From Pseudomonas sp. TH41 (GTDB lineage Bacteria > Pseudomonadota > Gammaproteobacteria > Pseudomonadales > Pseudomonadaceae): DNA of 64,000 bases. Under the pieces are notes generated by a model that saw only the letters and a list, made by a program, of their open reading frames with translations, did not search any database and was not told the DNA's origin. The position numbers and the translations under genes are program-made. The stretch's first letter is position 1, and each line of letters starts with the position of its first letter. The stretch covers positions 62,001 through 126,000 of the forward strand of contig NZ_JAEKFH010000001.1 in NCBI RefSeq assembly GCF_016650695.1, read 5' to 3'. This document shows, piece after piece, positions 24,512 to 33,525 of this stretch.

Positions 24512-25363
24512 TCAATGCAGTTCGGTGTCTTCGCTGACTTGCAACAACTCCATCAGGCGACCCACCAGCGGGCCGATTTCCGGCAACTTGCGGCGCTCCA
24601 GCGGGTTGTCGCGAAACGGCAGGTCAATGCTGATTTCTTCGATGATGGTGCCGGGGCGGGCGCTCATGACCAGTAGCCGGTCGGACATGGCGATGGCTTC
24701 GATCAGGTCATGGGTAATGAACAGCGCGGTTTTCTTTTCATCGAACAGCATCCGCGCCAAGTCCTGTTGCAGGATCATCTTGGTCTGCGCATCCAGCGCC
24801 GAAAACGGCTCGTCGAGGAACAGCACTTGCGGGTCGATGGCTAGCGTCCGGGCCAGGGCAGCGCGCTGGCGCATGCCACCGGACAGCTGGAACGGGTAGT
24901 GGTCGGCAAAGCCTTGCAGGTGGCAGCGATCAAGCAGATCTTTGGCCACCGCCTGGCGCTTGGCGGCTGGAACACCTTGAATTTCCAGGCCCAGTTCGAC
25001 ATTGCGGCGAATGCTGCGCCATGGCATCAGCAGGTCTTTTTGCAGCATGAATGCGACCCGGCGCACCGGACCGGTCACCACTTCACCGCCGACGAACACT
25101 TCGCCTTCAGTCGGCCGGTACAGGCCAGAGCCCATGTTCAAAATGGTGCTCTTGCCGCACCCGGAAGGGCCGATGATCGACACCACTTCACCGCGGCGAA
25201 TCTTGAAATTGACGTCGCGAATGGCAAACGGCGCTTCGGACTTTCCTTTGGCCGGGAAACATTTACCGACATTGCGGAATTCAATTTCGGTGGGCTCCTG
25301 GTCTTCCTTGGGAGCGGGTTTATTCCATTGAGGGGCGATGGCGTACATCTCGTTCACAGCCAT
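24512..25363 (-). CDS. ABC importer ATPase, SsuB/TauB type
   Basis: 283 residues from ATG 25363 (an alternative ATG at 25348 is possible; neither has a strong ribosome site). Walker A GPSGCGKST, Q-loop LQKDLLMPW, signature LSGGMRQR, Walker B VLFLDEP and the switch histidine in FITHD are intact. The N-terminal ~30 residues are a short polar extension. As first gene of the 15-gene run it follows three copies of the putative operator, one only 20 bp before its start. Confidence 0.92.
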   Translation of the reverse strand: MAVNEMYAIAPQWNKPAPKEDQEPTEIEFRNVGKCFPAKGKSEAPFAIRDVNFKIRRGEVVSIIGPSGCGKSTILNMGSGLYRPTEGEVFVGGEVVTGPVRRVAFMLQKDLLMPWRSIRRNVELGLEIQGVPAAKRQAVAKDLLDRCHLQGFADHYPFQLSGGMRQRAALARTLAIDPQVLFLDEPFSALDAQTKMILQQDLARMLFDEKKTALFITHDLIEAIAMSDRLLVMSARPGTIIEEISIDLPFRDNPLERRKLPEIGPLVGRLMELLQVSEDTELH

Positions 25364-25382
25364 TGGGAAGGGTCTCTGGTCT

Positions 25383-25398
25383 GTTTTATAGGTGATAC
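25383..25398. promoter_or_regulatory. Candidate IclR-type operator 1
   Basis: GTTTTATAGGTGATAC, 20 bp upstream of the ATPase start and so within or next to the leader. It matches the motif before the porin (11303) at 14 of 16 positions. A protein bound here could block transcription elongation or initiation. Confidence 0.5.
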
Positions 25399-25500
25399 GG
25401 TGTTTAGTGCATGAACAATGCCAGCGTTTTGCCAAGGTGGTTTTTTGTTTGAAAAGTCTTTTTTATTAATGGGTTACGTGATTTTTATTGATTTGTTGGT

Positions 25501-25516
25501 GTTTCATAGGTGAAAC
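25501..25516. promoter_or_regulatory. Candidate IclR-type operator 2 (perfect palindrome)
   Basis: GTTTCATAGGTGAAAC has perfect 6-bp arms GTTTCA/TGAAAC around TAGG. A second overlapping inverted repeat, GAAAC-GTA-GTTTC, spans 25512-25524. It lies 138 bp before the ATPase start in an AT-rich stretch that probably holds the promoter. Confidence 0.55.
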
Positions 25517-25625
25517 GTAGTTTCTTATACGGCACGAAATTGCACATTGGTTGTGCGGGTGATGGGGGATAGCGAGGAGGAGATGCTTTTTTAAGTAACG
25601 TCCGGCGCGGGGAAATAGCGGATTT

Positions 25626-25641
25626 GTTTTGCAGGTGAAAC
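25626..25641. promoter_or_regulatory. Candidate IclR-type operator 3
   Basis: GTTTTGCAGGTGAAAC, in the same orientation as the other copies and 263 bp before the ATPase start. A further weak copy, GTTTTTTAGGTGATGG, lies at 25713-25728 directly against the left end of the 574-bp repeat. Confidence 0.45.
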
Positions 25642-25728
25642 AAGGGGTGTGATTTTTGCTGGGTACCTATAAAGGAGAGAACTCCCTATAGGCTGCTAAT
25701 GCTGTTCAATCCGTTTTTTAGGTGATGG

Positions 25729-26302
25729 CTGCTGGCGGTTTCGCCCTTACGGCGAGTCACTTGGAAAAGCCCCAAGTAACCAAGGGCTCTTGCCCCTTTC
25801 GTTCGGTGCCTCGCCTGGGCTCGGCATGCCCTCGCTCCGGTCCTGCTCCGTGGGCCCGCCACGATCGGCCATCCATGGCCGTGCGCGGCTAACCCGGCAT
25901 CCATGCCGGGTTGCCCACTGCGCAGAACCTCCACTCGGCCTCTCGAGGGGGCGGTGCATCGAGATCAAAAGCTGCAGGCGAGCTAACGCTCGGCCTGTTG
26001 AGTGGTGAAAAGCGAAGCGTGTACGCCGATCTGCTTTTTGTGGGAGCGAGCCTGCTCGCGATGGCGGTGCATCAAGATCAAAAGATCGCAGCCTTCGGCA
26101 GCTCCTACAGGGGAATGCGTGCGCGCTGTAGGAGCTGCCGAAGGCTGCGATCTTTTGATCTTGCCGTTGCTTCGCTTTGGCTTCAGATCTGCCGCCCCTT
26201 TCCCAGAGGCCGAATGGCAGGGCAAAAGCGCTTTGATTACTGTCGCCCGGGCCGGCATTCCGGCTTTTCGAAAGTGACTCGTAAAAGCGAAACCGCCAGC
26301 AG
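25729..26302. repeat. 574-bp repeat element with terminal inverted repeats
   Basis: The left end CTGCTGGCGGTTTCGC continues to GAGTCACTT; the right end is its reverse complement (AAGTGACTC...GCGAAACCGCCAGCAG). Inside are a degenerate GAGCGAGC-type REP at ~26041-26060 and a REP pair of the second family. There is no transposase: short open readings such as those encoding QDQKIAAFGSSY are translations of REP DNA. I recognise the GGCGGTTTCGCCCTTACG end as recurrent in Pseudomonas genomes; it behaves like a MITE or composite repeat. Confidence 0.75.
26074..26162. repeat. REP inverted pair, GTAGGAGCTGCC/GATCTTTTGATC type
   Basis: Within the 574-bp element. AAGATCAAAAGATCGCAGCC...CTACA faces TGTAGG...GATCTTTTGATCTT across a ~17-bp spacer; unlike the other copies, the tails point inward. 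Confidence 0.88.
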
Positions 26303-26483
26303 TCGTTACCGCAGCGATGGATCTGTACCCACCCAATCCTGCCCAAAGCCTGCCTTTCCAGATTGCAGGGATCACAAGTAGCACATCAATCCTGTGCCAC
26401 CTTTTTACCCATTCGTGAATTTACTACCCAATTTCCTGGCCAAAACCGGTGCATTTTGCAGCTAATAATTTATTGGATTTCAA

Positions 26484-26504
26484 ATTGGCGCCAATAATGA
26501 TTGG
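26484..26504. promoter_or_regulatory. Overlapping palindromes upstream of the C45 gene
   Basis: ATTGGCGCCAAT (26484-26495) is a perfect 12-bp palindrome, overlapped by CCAATAATGATTGG (26491-26504), a perfect 5-bp-arm inverted repeat. They lie 63-83 bp before the ATG at 26567, in the AT-rich 26303-26566 gap that must hold this operon's promoter. Operator function is inferred from position. Confidence 0.4.
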
Positions 26505-26566
26505 GTTTTTTCAAAATTGGTCTGATCCTTGCTCTAGGTCTAGCTCAACCTAAGTGAGGGCAGGGC

Positions 26567-27700
26567 ATGAGTGGTCAATTTCCGTGTATCGAACTGAGTG
26601 GCGGGCCATTTGCCCGAGGCGTGCAATATGGCAAGGCCTGCCCACAAATCATCGCTCGCAGCATTGAAATCTACGGTCAGCAACTGTTGGACATGGGTTA
26701 TGACTGGGCCGGTATCAAGCGATTGGTCAATCAATTCATTCCTAATATCGAAGCGTTCGAGCCGCTGTACCTGGAAGAGATGCGCGGCATTGCCGAAGGC
26801 TCCGGTCACGACTTCGAAGCCATTGTGCTCATCAATGCCCGTACCGAGATCATCCACCTTGGGCGGCGTTCGATGCAGGACAAACCGGAACTGGATGGCT
26901 GCACCGGCGCAATCATTCTTCCGGGCGCTACCGCGAACAATGAGGTGCTGCATGGCCAGAACTGGGACTGGCGCATGGAGTGCGCGGAGACCGGAGTCGT
27001 TCTGCATATTCGTCGCGAGGACGGCCCGGATCTGCTGACGTTCACCGAAGCCGGCGGGCTGGCCCGCGCGGGCATGAACTCCATCGGCACGGCGATCACG
27101 GGGAACAACCTGGAATCGGACCGTGATTATCAAACGCTGGGCGTGCCGTTGCCGCTGATCCGCCGCAAGGCGCTGGAAGCCAATCATTTCGCCCTGTCGA
27201 TGAAAGCCGTGGCGGTGACGCCGAAGTCGGGTTCGAACAATATGATGCTCAGTCATGCGGCCGGGTTTGGCATCAACTACGAATGTGCACCTGATGAAGT
27301 GTTCCCGCTGTTCGAGGTCGACGACCTGTTGGTGCATGCCAACCATTGGCGCAGCCCGGTGGCGCAGATCAAACTGAAGAACACCGGTATCGGTGGCGCA
27401 CCCGAAAGCTTTTATCGCGATCTGCGTGTCGAAAAATTGCTCAAGCCCTTTCATGGCAGCCTGACGCTGGAACATCTGAAAAGTGCGTTTTTCGATGATT
27501 TCGGCAAGCCCTTCGCTGTCTGCCGTCCACCGCGTCCGAGCTCCAGCGGCGAGGACAATCTGTCGGCAACGGTGGCGATGATTTTGATGCGCCCGGGCAG
27601 CGGGTTCATGGAAATTGCCTCCTTGCCGGCGATCAACCGGACATTTGGGCAGTACCGTCTCGAGATGGAATCCGATTACGCGCGGTACGCCACCTGGTAA
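26567..27700 (+). CDS. C45-family peptidase / acyl-CoA:6-APA acyltransferase-like hydrolase
   Basis: 377 residues of the AAT (isopenicillin-N acyltransferase-like) Ntn-hydrolase family. The nucleophile is expected at Cys112 (LDGCTGAIIL) after autocleavage of the Gly-Cys bond; NWDWR and the downstream AGGLARAGMNS and ITGNN segments are family features. No signal peptide, so cytoplasmic. It probably hydrolyses an N-acyl amide imported by the ABC system encoded immediately downstream. Start ATG has GAGGG. The beta-lactam name reflects fold, not demonstrated function. Confidence 0.85.
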   Translation: MSGQFPCIELSGGPFARGVQYGKACPQIIARSIEIYGQQLLDMGYDWAGIKRLVNQFIPNIEAFEPLYLEEMRGIAEGSGHDFEAIVLINARTEIIHLGRRSMQDKPELDGCTGAIILPGATANNEVLHGQNWDWRMECAETGVVLHIRREDGPDLLTFTEAGGLARAGMNSIGTAITGNNLESDRDYQTLGVPLPLIRRKALEANHFALSMKAVAVTPKSGSNNMMLSHAAGFGINYECAPDEVFPLFEVDDLLVHANHWRSPVAQIKLKNTGIGGAPESFYRDLRVEKLLKPFHGSLTLEHLKSAFFDDFGKPFAVCRPPRPSSSGEDNLSATVAMILMRPGSGFMEIASLPAINRTFGQYRLEMESDYARYATW

Positions 27701-27780
27701 ATAGTGATCAGATGCCGGCCTGAGCCCTGTCCGATTGAGCCCTGCCCGATTGAGGGCTGTATCAACACCGAGGAACCTAC

Positions 27781-28722
27781 ATGTTTCGTTTGATCGTTCA
27801 GCGTCTGGCCATGGCGGTCCCGACGTTATTGCTGATCTCTATTGCGGTCTTCGCAATGATCCGGCTGATACCCGGTGACCCGGCGCTCTTGATGCTGGGC
27901 GACATGGCTGATCCGGCCAGCCTGATCAAGTTGCGACAGTCGCTCGGGCTGGATCAACCGGTGATCGCGCAGTACCTGATCTGGCTCAAGGCCGTGTTCC
28001 AGGGGGATCTGGGCTTTTCGATTACCAGCCATGAGGCCGTTTTGCCGCTGGTCCTTGAAAGGTTCAGCGTCAGTGTGACCATCGTGCTGACCTCGGTCGC
28101 GCTGGCGGCGGTGATTGCCGTTCCGCTTGGCATGCTGGCGGCGTGGAAACAGGACACGCTGGTTGATTTGGGGCTGGTGACGACCGCGACGTTGTTACTG
28201 TCGATTCCCGGTTTCTGGATGGGGTTACTGCTGCTGTATGTGTTTGGCCTGGAATTAGGCTGGCTGCCGGTGGTGGGGTATGTGCCGTTTTCAGCTGATT
28301 TTGGCAAGGCGCTGGCCTACATCATCTTGCCGGTGACAACGCTGGTGTTGCATGAAAGCGGCGTGATTATCCGGATGCAGCGGGCCAGTTCGATCGAAGT
28401 CTTGCGCCTGGACTACATCGCTCATGCGCGAGCCAAGGGTTTATCGGAGCGTGCAGTGCTGTGGCGCCATACGTTGCGCAATGCCTTTGCACCCACCTGG
28501 ACCCTGATCGGCCTGATCCTCGGCAACCTGCTGGGCGGGATCGCTGTCATCGAAACGGTGTTCACCATTCCGGGCATCGGACGCCTGATGGTCGACTCCA
28601 TTTATGCCCGTGATTATCCGGTGCTGCAGGGCTGCCTGTTGCTCATTACGTTCGTCTACGTGTTGGTCAACCTGCTCGTAGATTTGATGTATCCGCTGTT
28701 CGATCCTCGGGTGAAAGCATGA
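27781..28722 (+). CDS. Dipeptide-type ABC importer permease 1 (DppB/GsiC-like)
   Basis: 313 residues, six helices. The N-terminal domain with IPGDPALLMLG and the loop YIAHARAKGLSERAVLWRHTLRNA are the DppB-type EAA contact. ATG has GAGGAA. It pairs with the next permease (4-bp overlap). Upstream, 27722-27755 contains two tandem copies of a GAGCCCTG(T/C)CCGATTGAG unit of no clear function. Confidence 0.92.
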   Translation: MFRLIVQRLAMAVPTLLLISIAVFAMIRLIPGDPALLMLGDMADPASLIKLRQSLGLDQPVIAQYLIWLKAVFQGDLGFSITSHEAVLPLVLERFSVSVTIVLTSVALAAVIAVPLGMLAAWKQDTLVDLGLVTTATLLLSIPGFWMGLLLLYVFGLELGWLPVVGYVPFSADFGKALAYIILPVTTLVLHESGVIIRMQRASSIEVLRLDYIAHARAKGLSERAVLWRHTLRNAFAPTWTLIGLILGNLLGGIAVIETVFTIPGIGRLMVDSIYARDYPVLQGCLLLITFVYVLVNLLVDLMYPLFDPRVKA

Positions 28723-29591
28723 AGATTTTAAGCGAAGTGACAGCGCCGCCGGCCGCTGTGCCGAAGGTCTCGGCGCACAAGCGTCCGCTTCCGTTCAACG
28801 CGATGATCGGCGGCAGCCTGCTGGTGATATTGGTGCTGCTCGCGGTGGCCGGCATCGTCTGGACACCCTATGACCCGCTGCGTCTGGATCTGGCCCACCG
28901 GTTTATGGCGCCGTCCTGGCCACACATCCTGGGCACCGATGAGTTCGGTCGCGATGTCTTCAGCCGCATCGTCATCGGCGCCCGCACCAGTCTGTGGATC
29001 AGTCTGCTGACGGTGACACTGGCCATCAGCATCGGCACGCTGTTCGGATTGCTCGCCGGTTACTTGCGCGGCTGGACGGATCGCCTGTTGATGATGGTCA
29101 ACGATGCCTTGCTGGCATTCCCCGGGATGTTGTTGGCGCTGGGGTTGCTCGCGATTGTCGGCGCGAGTCAGTACGGCATCGTGCTGGCGCTGGGCCTGGC
29201 TTATATCCCCACCGTGGTGCGCGTGGTGCGCAGCACCGTGTTGTCACTGCGTGAACGAGAATTCATCGAAGCCTCCAGGGTCATCGGCAACAGTGAGCTC
29301 TACACCATGTGGCGGCATATCGCACCGAACTGCGTCGCACCGTTGATTGTGCTGGCCACCAGCATGTTTGGCTGGGCGATTCTCTCGGAGAGCGCATTGA
29401 GCTTTCTCGGATTGGGCGTTCCGCCGCCTGCGGCCACCTGGGGCAACATGCTGGCTTCCAGTCGGCCGCATCTGGTGACGGCACCGTGGCTGGGCTTTTT
29501 CCCTGGTTTGATGATCTCTATTGCCCTGATCGGCATCAATCTTTTCGGTGACGCCCTGCGTGATCGCCTTGACCCCCGGATGAGTCGCTAA
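28719..29591 (+). CDS. Dipeptide-type ABC importer permease 2 (DppC/GsiD-like)
   Basis: 290 residues. A long polar N-terminus and first helix are followed by the hallmark HILGTDEFGRDVFSRIVIGA and the EAA loop FIEASRVIGNSELYTMWRHI. GLGVPPPAATWGNML is the usual C-terminal motif. ATG overlaps the previous stop by 4 bp; its own stop overlaps the ATPase start by 1 bp. Confidence 0.93.
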   Translation: MKILSEVTAPPAAVPKVSAHKRPLPFNAMIGGSLLVILVLLAVAGIVWTPYDPLRLDLAHRFMAPSWPHILGTDEFGRDVFSRIVIGARTSLWISLLTVTLAISIGTLFGLLAGYLRGWTDRLLMMVNDALLAFPGMLLALGLLAIVGASQYGIVLALGLAYIPTVVRVVRSTVLSLREREFIEASRVIGNSELYTMWRHIAPNCVAPLIVLATSMFGWAILSESALSFLGLGVPPPAATWGNMLASSRPHLVTAPWLGFFPGLMISIALIGINLFGDALRDRLDPRMSR

Positions 29592-31222
29592 TGGATACCG
29601 TCAAGCCTTTGCTTCGCGTCAGTAATCTTTGCATTCAAGTGGGCACCGAGGGTTCGCTTGCGGTTGACCACCTCAGTTTCGACATGGCCCCTGGCGAGAT
29701 TGTCGCGCTGGTGGGGGAGTCCGGCAGCGGCAAGACGATGGCGGCGCGTGCGGTCATCGGGCTGCTACCGCCGCCGATGCGCGTCGCGTCCGGTCGAATT
29801 GTGTTCGCCGACACCGACCTCTGCGCCTTGCCTTACGATCAATTGCGCGATGTGCGTGGCTCGAAGATCGGCATGGTGTTTCAGGAGCCGATGGTCTCGC
29901 TTAATCCGACCATGACGATCGGTCAGCAGATGGCGGAAGGGTTGCGCCTGCACACGGATCTGGATGAAAAAACCATTCTTGCCCGATCCTTGGAGATGCT
30001 GCGACGGATCGGTATTGATGATCCGCAACGCTGTTTGCATGCCTTTCCTCATGAGTTCTCCGGGGGCATGCGGCAACGCATCATGCTGGCCTCGGTCATG
30101 TTGTTGCGTCCAGCGCTGTTGATTGCCGATGAGCCGACCACTGCCCTCGACACCCTGGCCCAGGCCGACGTTATCGAGCTGATGCTCGAACTGACGCGGG
30201 AGGAGGGCACGGCGATCCTGTTCATCAGTCATGACTTGTCGCTGGTGGTGCGCCACGCCCACAAAGTCGTGGTGATGCGCCATGGCAAAGCGATCGAAAG
30301 CGGCCCGACCGAACAGATCCTTCTGGGCCCCAAGGCTGAATACACCCGGCAACTGCTCGAAGCACTGCCCACCCGAGGCAACCTGGACCGCGCACCACTG
30401 GCCTCGCCATTGGTCGACATGCGCAACGTCACCATCGAACACCCGGGGCGTCAGGGTTTCCTGTGGCGCGGGAAAGCCAAACGCGCCGTGGATGGCGTCA
30501 GCCTGCAAATCGCCGCCGGTGAAACACTGGCGCTGGTCGGCGGCAGCGGTTCGGGCAAGACCACCCTGGGCCGGTCGGTGGTCGGGCTGGTCAATCCGAT
30601 TGCCGGCGAGATCTTTTTCGATGGCATCGACATCCTCAAAAGCGCCAATCGTGAGCATCGATTGCAATGCCAGATGATCTTTCAGGACCCGGTATCTTCC
30701 CTCGATCCGCGTGCCCGAATTTCGGACATTCTCGCTGAACCGCTGCGTCATGTGCCGGGCCTCAGCCGCGAGCAGCGTGCCGAGCGTGTGCGCACCATTC
30801 TGCACGATGTCGGCCTGGACCCGCTGTTCGCCAACCGCTTCCCTCATCAGCTTTCAGGTGGTCAGCGGCAACGGGTGGCGATTGGTCGGGCGTTGATCCG
30901 CCACCCCAAACTGGTCATCGCCGACGAACCGATTTCCGCCCTCGACATGACCATTCAAAAGCAAATTCTGGAGTTGTTCGAGCGCCTGCAAAAGCAGTAC
31001 GGCTTTGCCTGTCTCTTCATCTCGCATGACCTGGCGGCGGTGGAACGCATTGCCCACCGCGTGGCCGTCATGCAGCAAGGTCGACTGGTAGAAATTGGCA
31101 CCACCGCGCAGGTGTTCGATAACCCGCAACACGCCTTCACTCATCGACTGTTGGCTGCCGCCAATCCGTTGGTGCGCCTGGTCGATGGCAGTTATCAGTT
31201 GCGCAGCAGTGCTGCTGTGTGA
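29591..31222 (+). CDS. Dipeptide-type ABC importer ATPase, two fused nucleotide-binding domains
   Basis: 543 residues. Two complete ATPase modules lie in tandem: the first with GESGSGKTM and FSGGMRQR, the second with GGSGSGKTT and LSGGQRQR, each with a Walker B and an ISHDL switch region. This corresponds to DppD-DppF or GsiA in one chain. C-terminal oligopeptide-type extension is present (QHAFTHRLLAAANP). It powers the two permeases encoded directly upstream. Confidence 0.93.
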   Translation: MDTVKPLLRVSNLCIQVGTEGSLAVDHLSFDMAPGEIVALVGESGSGKTMAARAVIGLLPPPMRVASGRIVFADTDLCALPYDQLRDVRGSKIGMVFQEPMVSLNPTMTIGQQMAEGLRLHTDLDEKTILARSLEMLRRIGIDDPQRCLHAFPHEFSGGMRQRIMLASVMLLRPALLIADEPTTALDTLAQADVIELMLELTREEGTAILFISHDLSLVVRHAHKVVVMRHGKAIESGPTEQILLGPKAEYTRQLLEALPTRGNLDRAPLASPLVDMRNVTIEHPGRQGFLWRGKAKRAVDGVSLQIAAGETLALVGGSGSGKTTLGRSVVGLVNPIAGEIFFDGIDILKSANREHRLQCQMIFQDPVSSLDPRARISDILAEPLRHVPGLSREQRAERVRTILHDVGLDPLFANRFPHQLSGGQRQRVAIGRALIRHPKLVIADEPISALDMTIQKQILELFERLQKQYGFACLFISHDLAAVERIAHRVAVMQQGRLVEIGTTAQVFDNPQHAFTHRLLAAANPLVRLVDGSYQLRSSAAV

Positions 31223-31289
31223 AGGACATTTAAGGCCGTCACACCGGTGGCGGCATGAACCCGTTCCAACTTTTATCAAGGACTCGCTT

Positions 31290-32843
31290 ATGAATCGTTT
31301 TTTAGTAAACGCTTTGACCCTGAGCATGATGACCATGATCGGTTGCGGTGCTGCACAGGCGCAAACCTTGCGCCTGGCAATGAACTCCGATATTCGCAGC
31401 CTGGACCCCGGCGTCAATCGTGACGACCGGTCCGATGCCGTCGTGTTGCACATCACCGAAGGCTTGGTCGCCTACGGGGAAAAGGGCGAAGTCAAACCGC
31501 TGCTGGCACAGAAGGTCGATGTCTCCGCCGATGGCCTGACCTACACCTTCACCTTGCGACCGGGTGTGAAGTTTCATAACGGCGAGGCGTTGACTGCCAA
31601 CGACGTGCTCTGGAGCTGGAACCGCGACATGGACCCCAAGACTCAGTGGCGTTGCCTGCCAGAGTTCGATGGCAGCGGCCTGACCAAAGTGACCAAGGTA
31701 ACGGCGCCGGATGAGCATACCGTGGTCATGGAGCTGGAAAAGCCCAGCGGCATGTTCCTGGCCACGCTGGCGCGTACCGATTGCGGCGGCACCGGTGTAC
31801 TGAACAAAGCCTCGGTCAACGCTCAGGGCGAGTTTCTGGCGCCAATTGGCACCGGTCCTTATCAGTTGGGTGAGTGGAAGCGCGGACAGTACGTCACGCT
31901 GAACAAGTTCACGGGCTACCAGACCTTGCCCGGTCCGCGCGACGGTTACACCGGGGGCAAAAACGCGCTGACCGATGAAGTGCGGTTTGTGATTATTCCC
32001 GATCAGGCGACGGTCAAGGCGGCGCTGTTTTCGGGCGATCTGGACATGGCGGAAGTCACCGAAACGGACCTGCCCGAAATCAAGACCCACGCCACGCTCA
32101 AGGTCTCGACAGACCCCAGCGCGACCATGAATGTGCTGATGTTCCAGACCCGCGATCCGTTGCTCAAGGACAAGCGGATTCGTCAGGCCATTGCGGCCGC
32201 CATCGATGTCAAACAACTGGTCGCGACCACGAGCAACGGCTTCGGTGTGCCCAATAACTCCATCATCAGCGTGGCCTCCAACTACTACGGCCCCAGCGAG
32301 CAACGCGGTTTCACCTACGACCCGCAGAAGGCAGTGCAACTGCTTCAGGAAGCGGGCTATCGCGGCCAACCGCTGACGATCGTCGCCAACAAGCGCTCGA
32401 TGGTGCCCAGTTACGACCTGGCAATTATTGCCCAGGCCATGCTTCAAGCGGTGGGTATTAACGCGCAGGTTGAAGTCATGGAATGGGGCACTCAGCTTGA
32501 GCGTTACCAGAGCGGGCGTTATCAGGCGATGTCCTTCACCTATTCGGCTCGCTTCGACCCGGCGCTGAGTTTTGAGCAGGTGACGGGTAACAAGGACAAA
32601 GAGTCGCGCAAGGTCTGGGAGGATCCGGTGGCGATCGATTTGCTGGGCCAGGCACTGAAGGAAGGTGACGTCGCCAAGCGCCAGTCAATCTTCGATCAAC
32701 TGCATGAGCGCTTCATCGATCAAGTACCGATGATCGTCATGTACAACGGCCTCGACATCGTCGCGCTGAATCAGAAAGTCGAGGGCTATGACGCCTGGAT
32801 CGGGCAGAAGCCGCGCCTGTGGGGCGTCAGCATCAAGCCTTGA
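31290..32843 (+). CDS. Dipeptide/oligopeptide-type ABC substrate-binding protein
   Basis: 517 residues from ATG 31290. The signal peptide ends near GAAQAQTL, and the SBP_bac_5 fold follows: LDPGVNRDD, LAQKVDVSADGLTYTFTLRPGVKFHNGE, and GTGPYQLGEW at ~185. It would bind a peptide-like or N-acyl compound in the periplasm and deliver it to the importer. It is last in the C45-permease-ATPase operon and converges on the GntR gene with a 3-bp gap. Confidence 0.92.
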   Translation: MNRFLVNALTLSMMTMIGCGAAQAQTLRLAMNSDIRSLDPGVNRDDRSDAVVLHITEGLVAYGEKGEVKPLLAQKVDVSADGLTYTFTLRPGVKFHNGEALTANDVLWSWNRDMDPKTQWRCLPEFDGSGLTKVTKVTAPDEHTVVMELEKPSGMFLATLARTDCGGTGVLNKASVNAQGEFLAPIGTGPYQLGEWKRGQYVTLNKFTGYQTLPGPRDGYTGGKNALTDEVRFVIIPDQATVKAALFSGDLDMAEVTETDLPEIKTHATLKVSTDPSATMNVLMFQTRDPLLKDKRIRQAIAAAIDVKQLVATTSNGFGVPNNSIISVASNYYGPSEQRGFTYDPQKAVQLLQEAGYRGQPLTIVANKRSMVPSYDLAIIAQAMLQAVGINAQVEVMEWGTQLERYQSGRYQAMSFTYSARFDPALSFEQVTGNKDKESRKVWEDPVAIDLLGQALKEGDVAKRQSIFDQLHERFIDQVPMIVMYNGLDIVALNQKVEGYDAWIGQKPRLWGVSIKP

Positions 32844-32846
32844 GGT

Positions 32847-33467
32847 TCATGGTTCCAGCGGGGTTTGACGGATGTGCGCCGCGATCAGTCGCTTGAGGTG
32901 TTCGCGGTCACCGTTACGCAGGGCGTCCAGTATCTGGAAGTGTTCGCGGCTCGACTGCTCGGCGCGTAGATGGGTGCGCCAGGTGCCACCTGGAGACGAT
33001 GGGGGACGGCTGCGAATTTCTTCAATGAACTCGATCATCACCCGGTTGGTGCACATGTCGTAGATCCCGCGATGAAACTCGAGGTTCGCGCTGTAGCACT
33101 CTTGCATCGTGCCTTCGTTCACCAGGCGACTGAAGCGTTGGGCGACGATCTCCAGCGCCTGCAAACGCTCTTCGGTGACGACCGTTTGATCGATCGCTGC
33201 ACATTCGAGTGCGATGCGAACTTCGCGGGTATCGGACACCTGGGCCGGGTCAGGGGTGTGGACGTAGTAACCCCGGTTGGGGATGTGTTCGACCATGTTT
33301 TTGAGTGTCAGTTGGTCCAGTGCGCGACGGATGTCCAGCCGTGTGCAGCCGTAACGTTGTTCCAGATCGATCTGCTTGAGCCAGCTGCCGGTCGGAAGAA
33401 CACCGGCGTTTATGTCGTTTGAAATCAGCAGCACCAATTGGCTGCGATCAGTCGTTTTTTTGTTCAA
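32847..33467 (-). CDS. GntR-family regulator, FCD subfamily
   Basis: TTG at 33467 is chosen because GCGGAAG lies 7 bp upstream; TTG at 33482 is an alternative giving 211 residues. The N-terminal winged HTH (~10-70) contains LEQRYGCTRLDIRRALDQL, and the C-terminal helical FCD effector domain carries metal-type histidines (NLEFHRGIYD, HFQILDALRNGDRE, AAHIRQ). It is divergent from the esterase gene and next to the ABC operon, so it probably governs one or both in response to an organic acid or imported ligand. Confidence 0.87.
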   Translation of the reverse strand: MNKKTTDRSQLVLLISNDINAGVLPTGSWLKQIDLEQRYGCTRLDIRRALDQLTLKNMVEHIPNRGYYVHTPDPAQVSDTREVRIALECAAIDQTVVTEERLQALEIVAQRFSRLVNEGTMQECYSANLEFHRGIYDMCTNRVMIEFIEEIRSRPPSSPGGTWRTHLRAEQSSREHFQILDALRNGDREHLKRLIAAHIRQTPLEP

Positions 33468-33525
33468 GGGTGACTTCCGCAAAACTTGGACGTGGGCGTG
33501 TGAGTCGACGCCGCAGTAGTTTTCA

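Noticed and set aside
25747..26384. Several open frames encoding QDQKIAAFGSSY-like peptides
   Set aside because: These are translations of REP DNA in the 574-bp element and recur wherever that repeat occurs. No ribosome sites or domain support.
26567..27700. Annotating the C45 gene as part of a beta-lactam biosynthetic cluster
   Set aside because: No synthetase or synthase genes are near. The operon is an importer, so a hydrolytic scavenging role is more reasonable.
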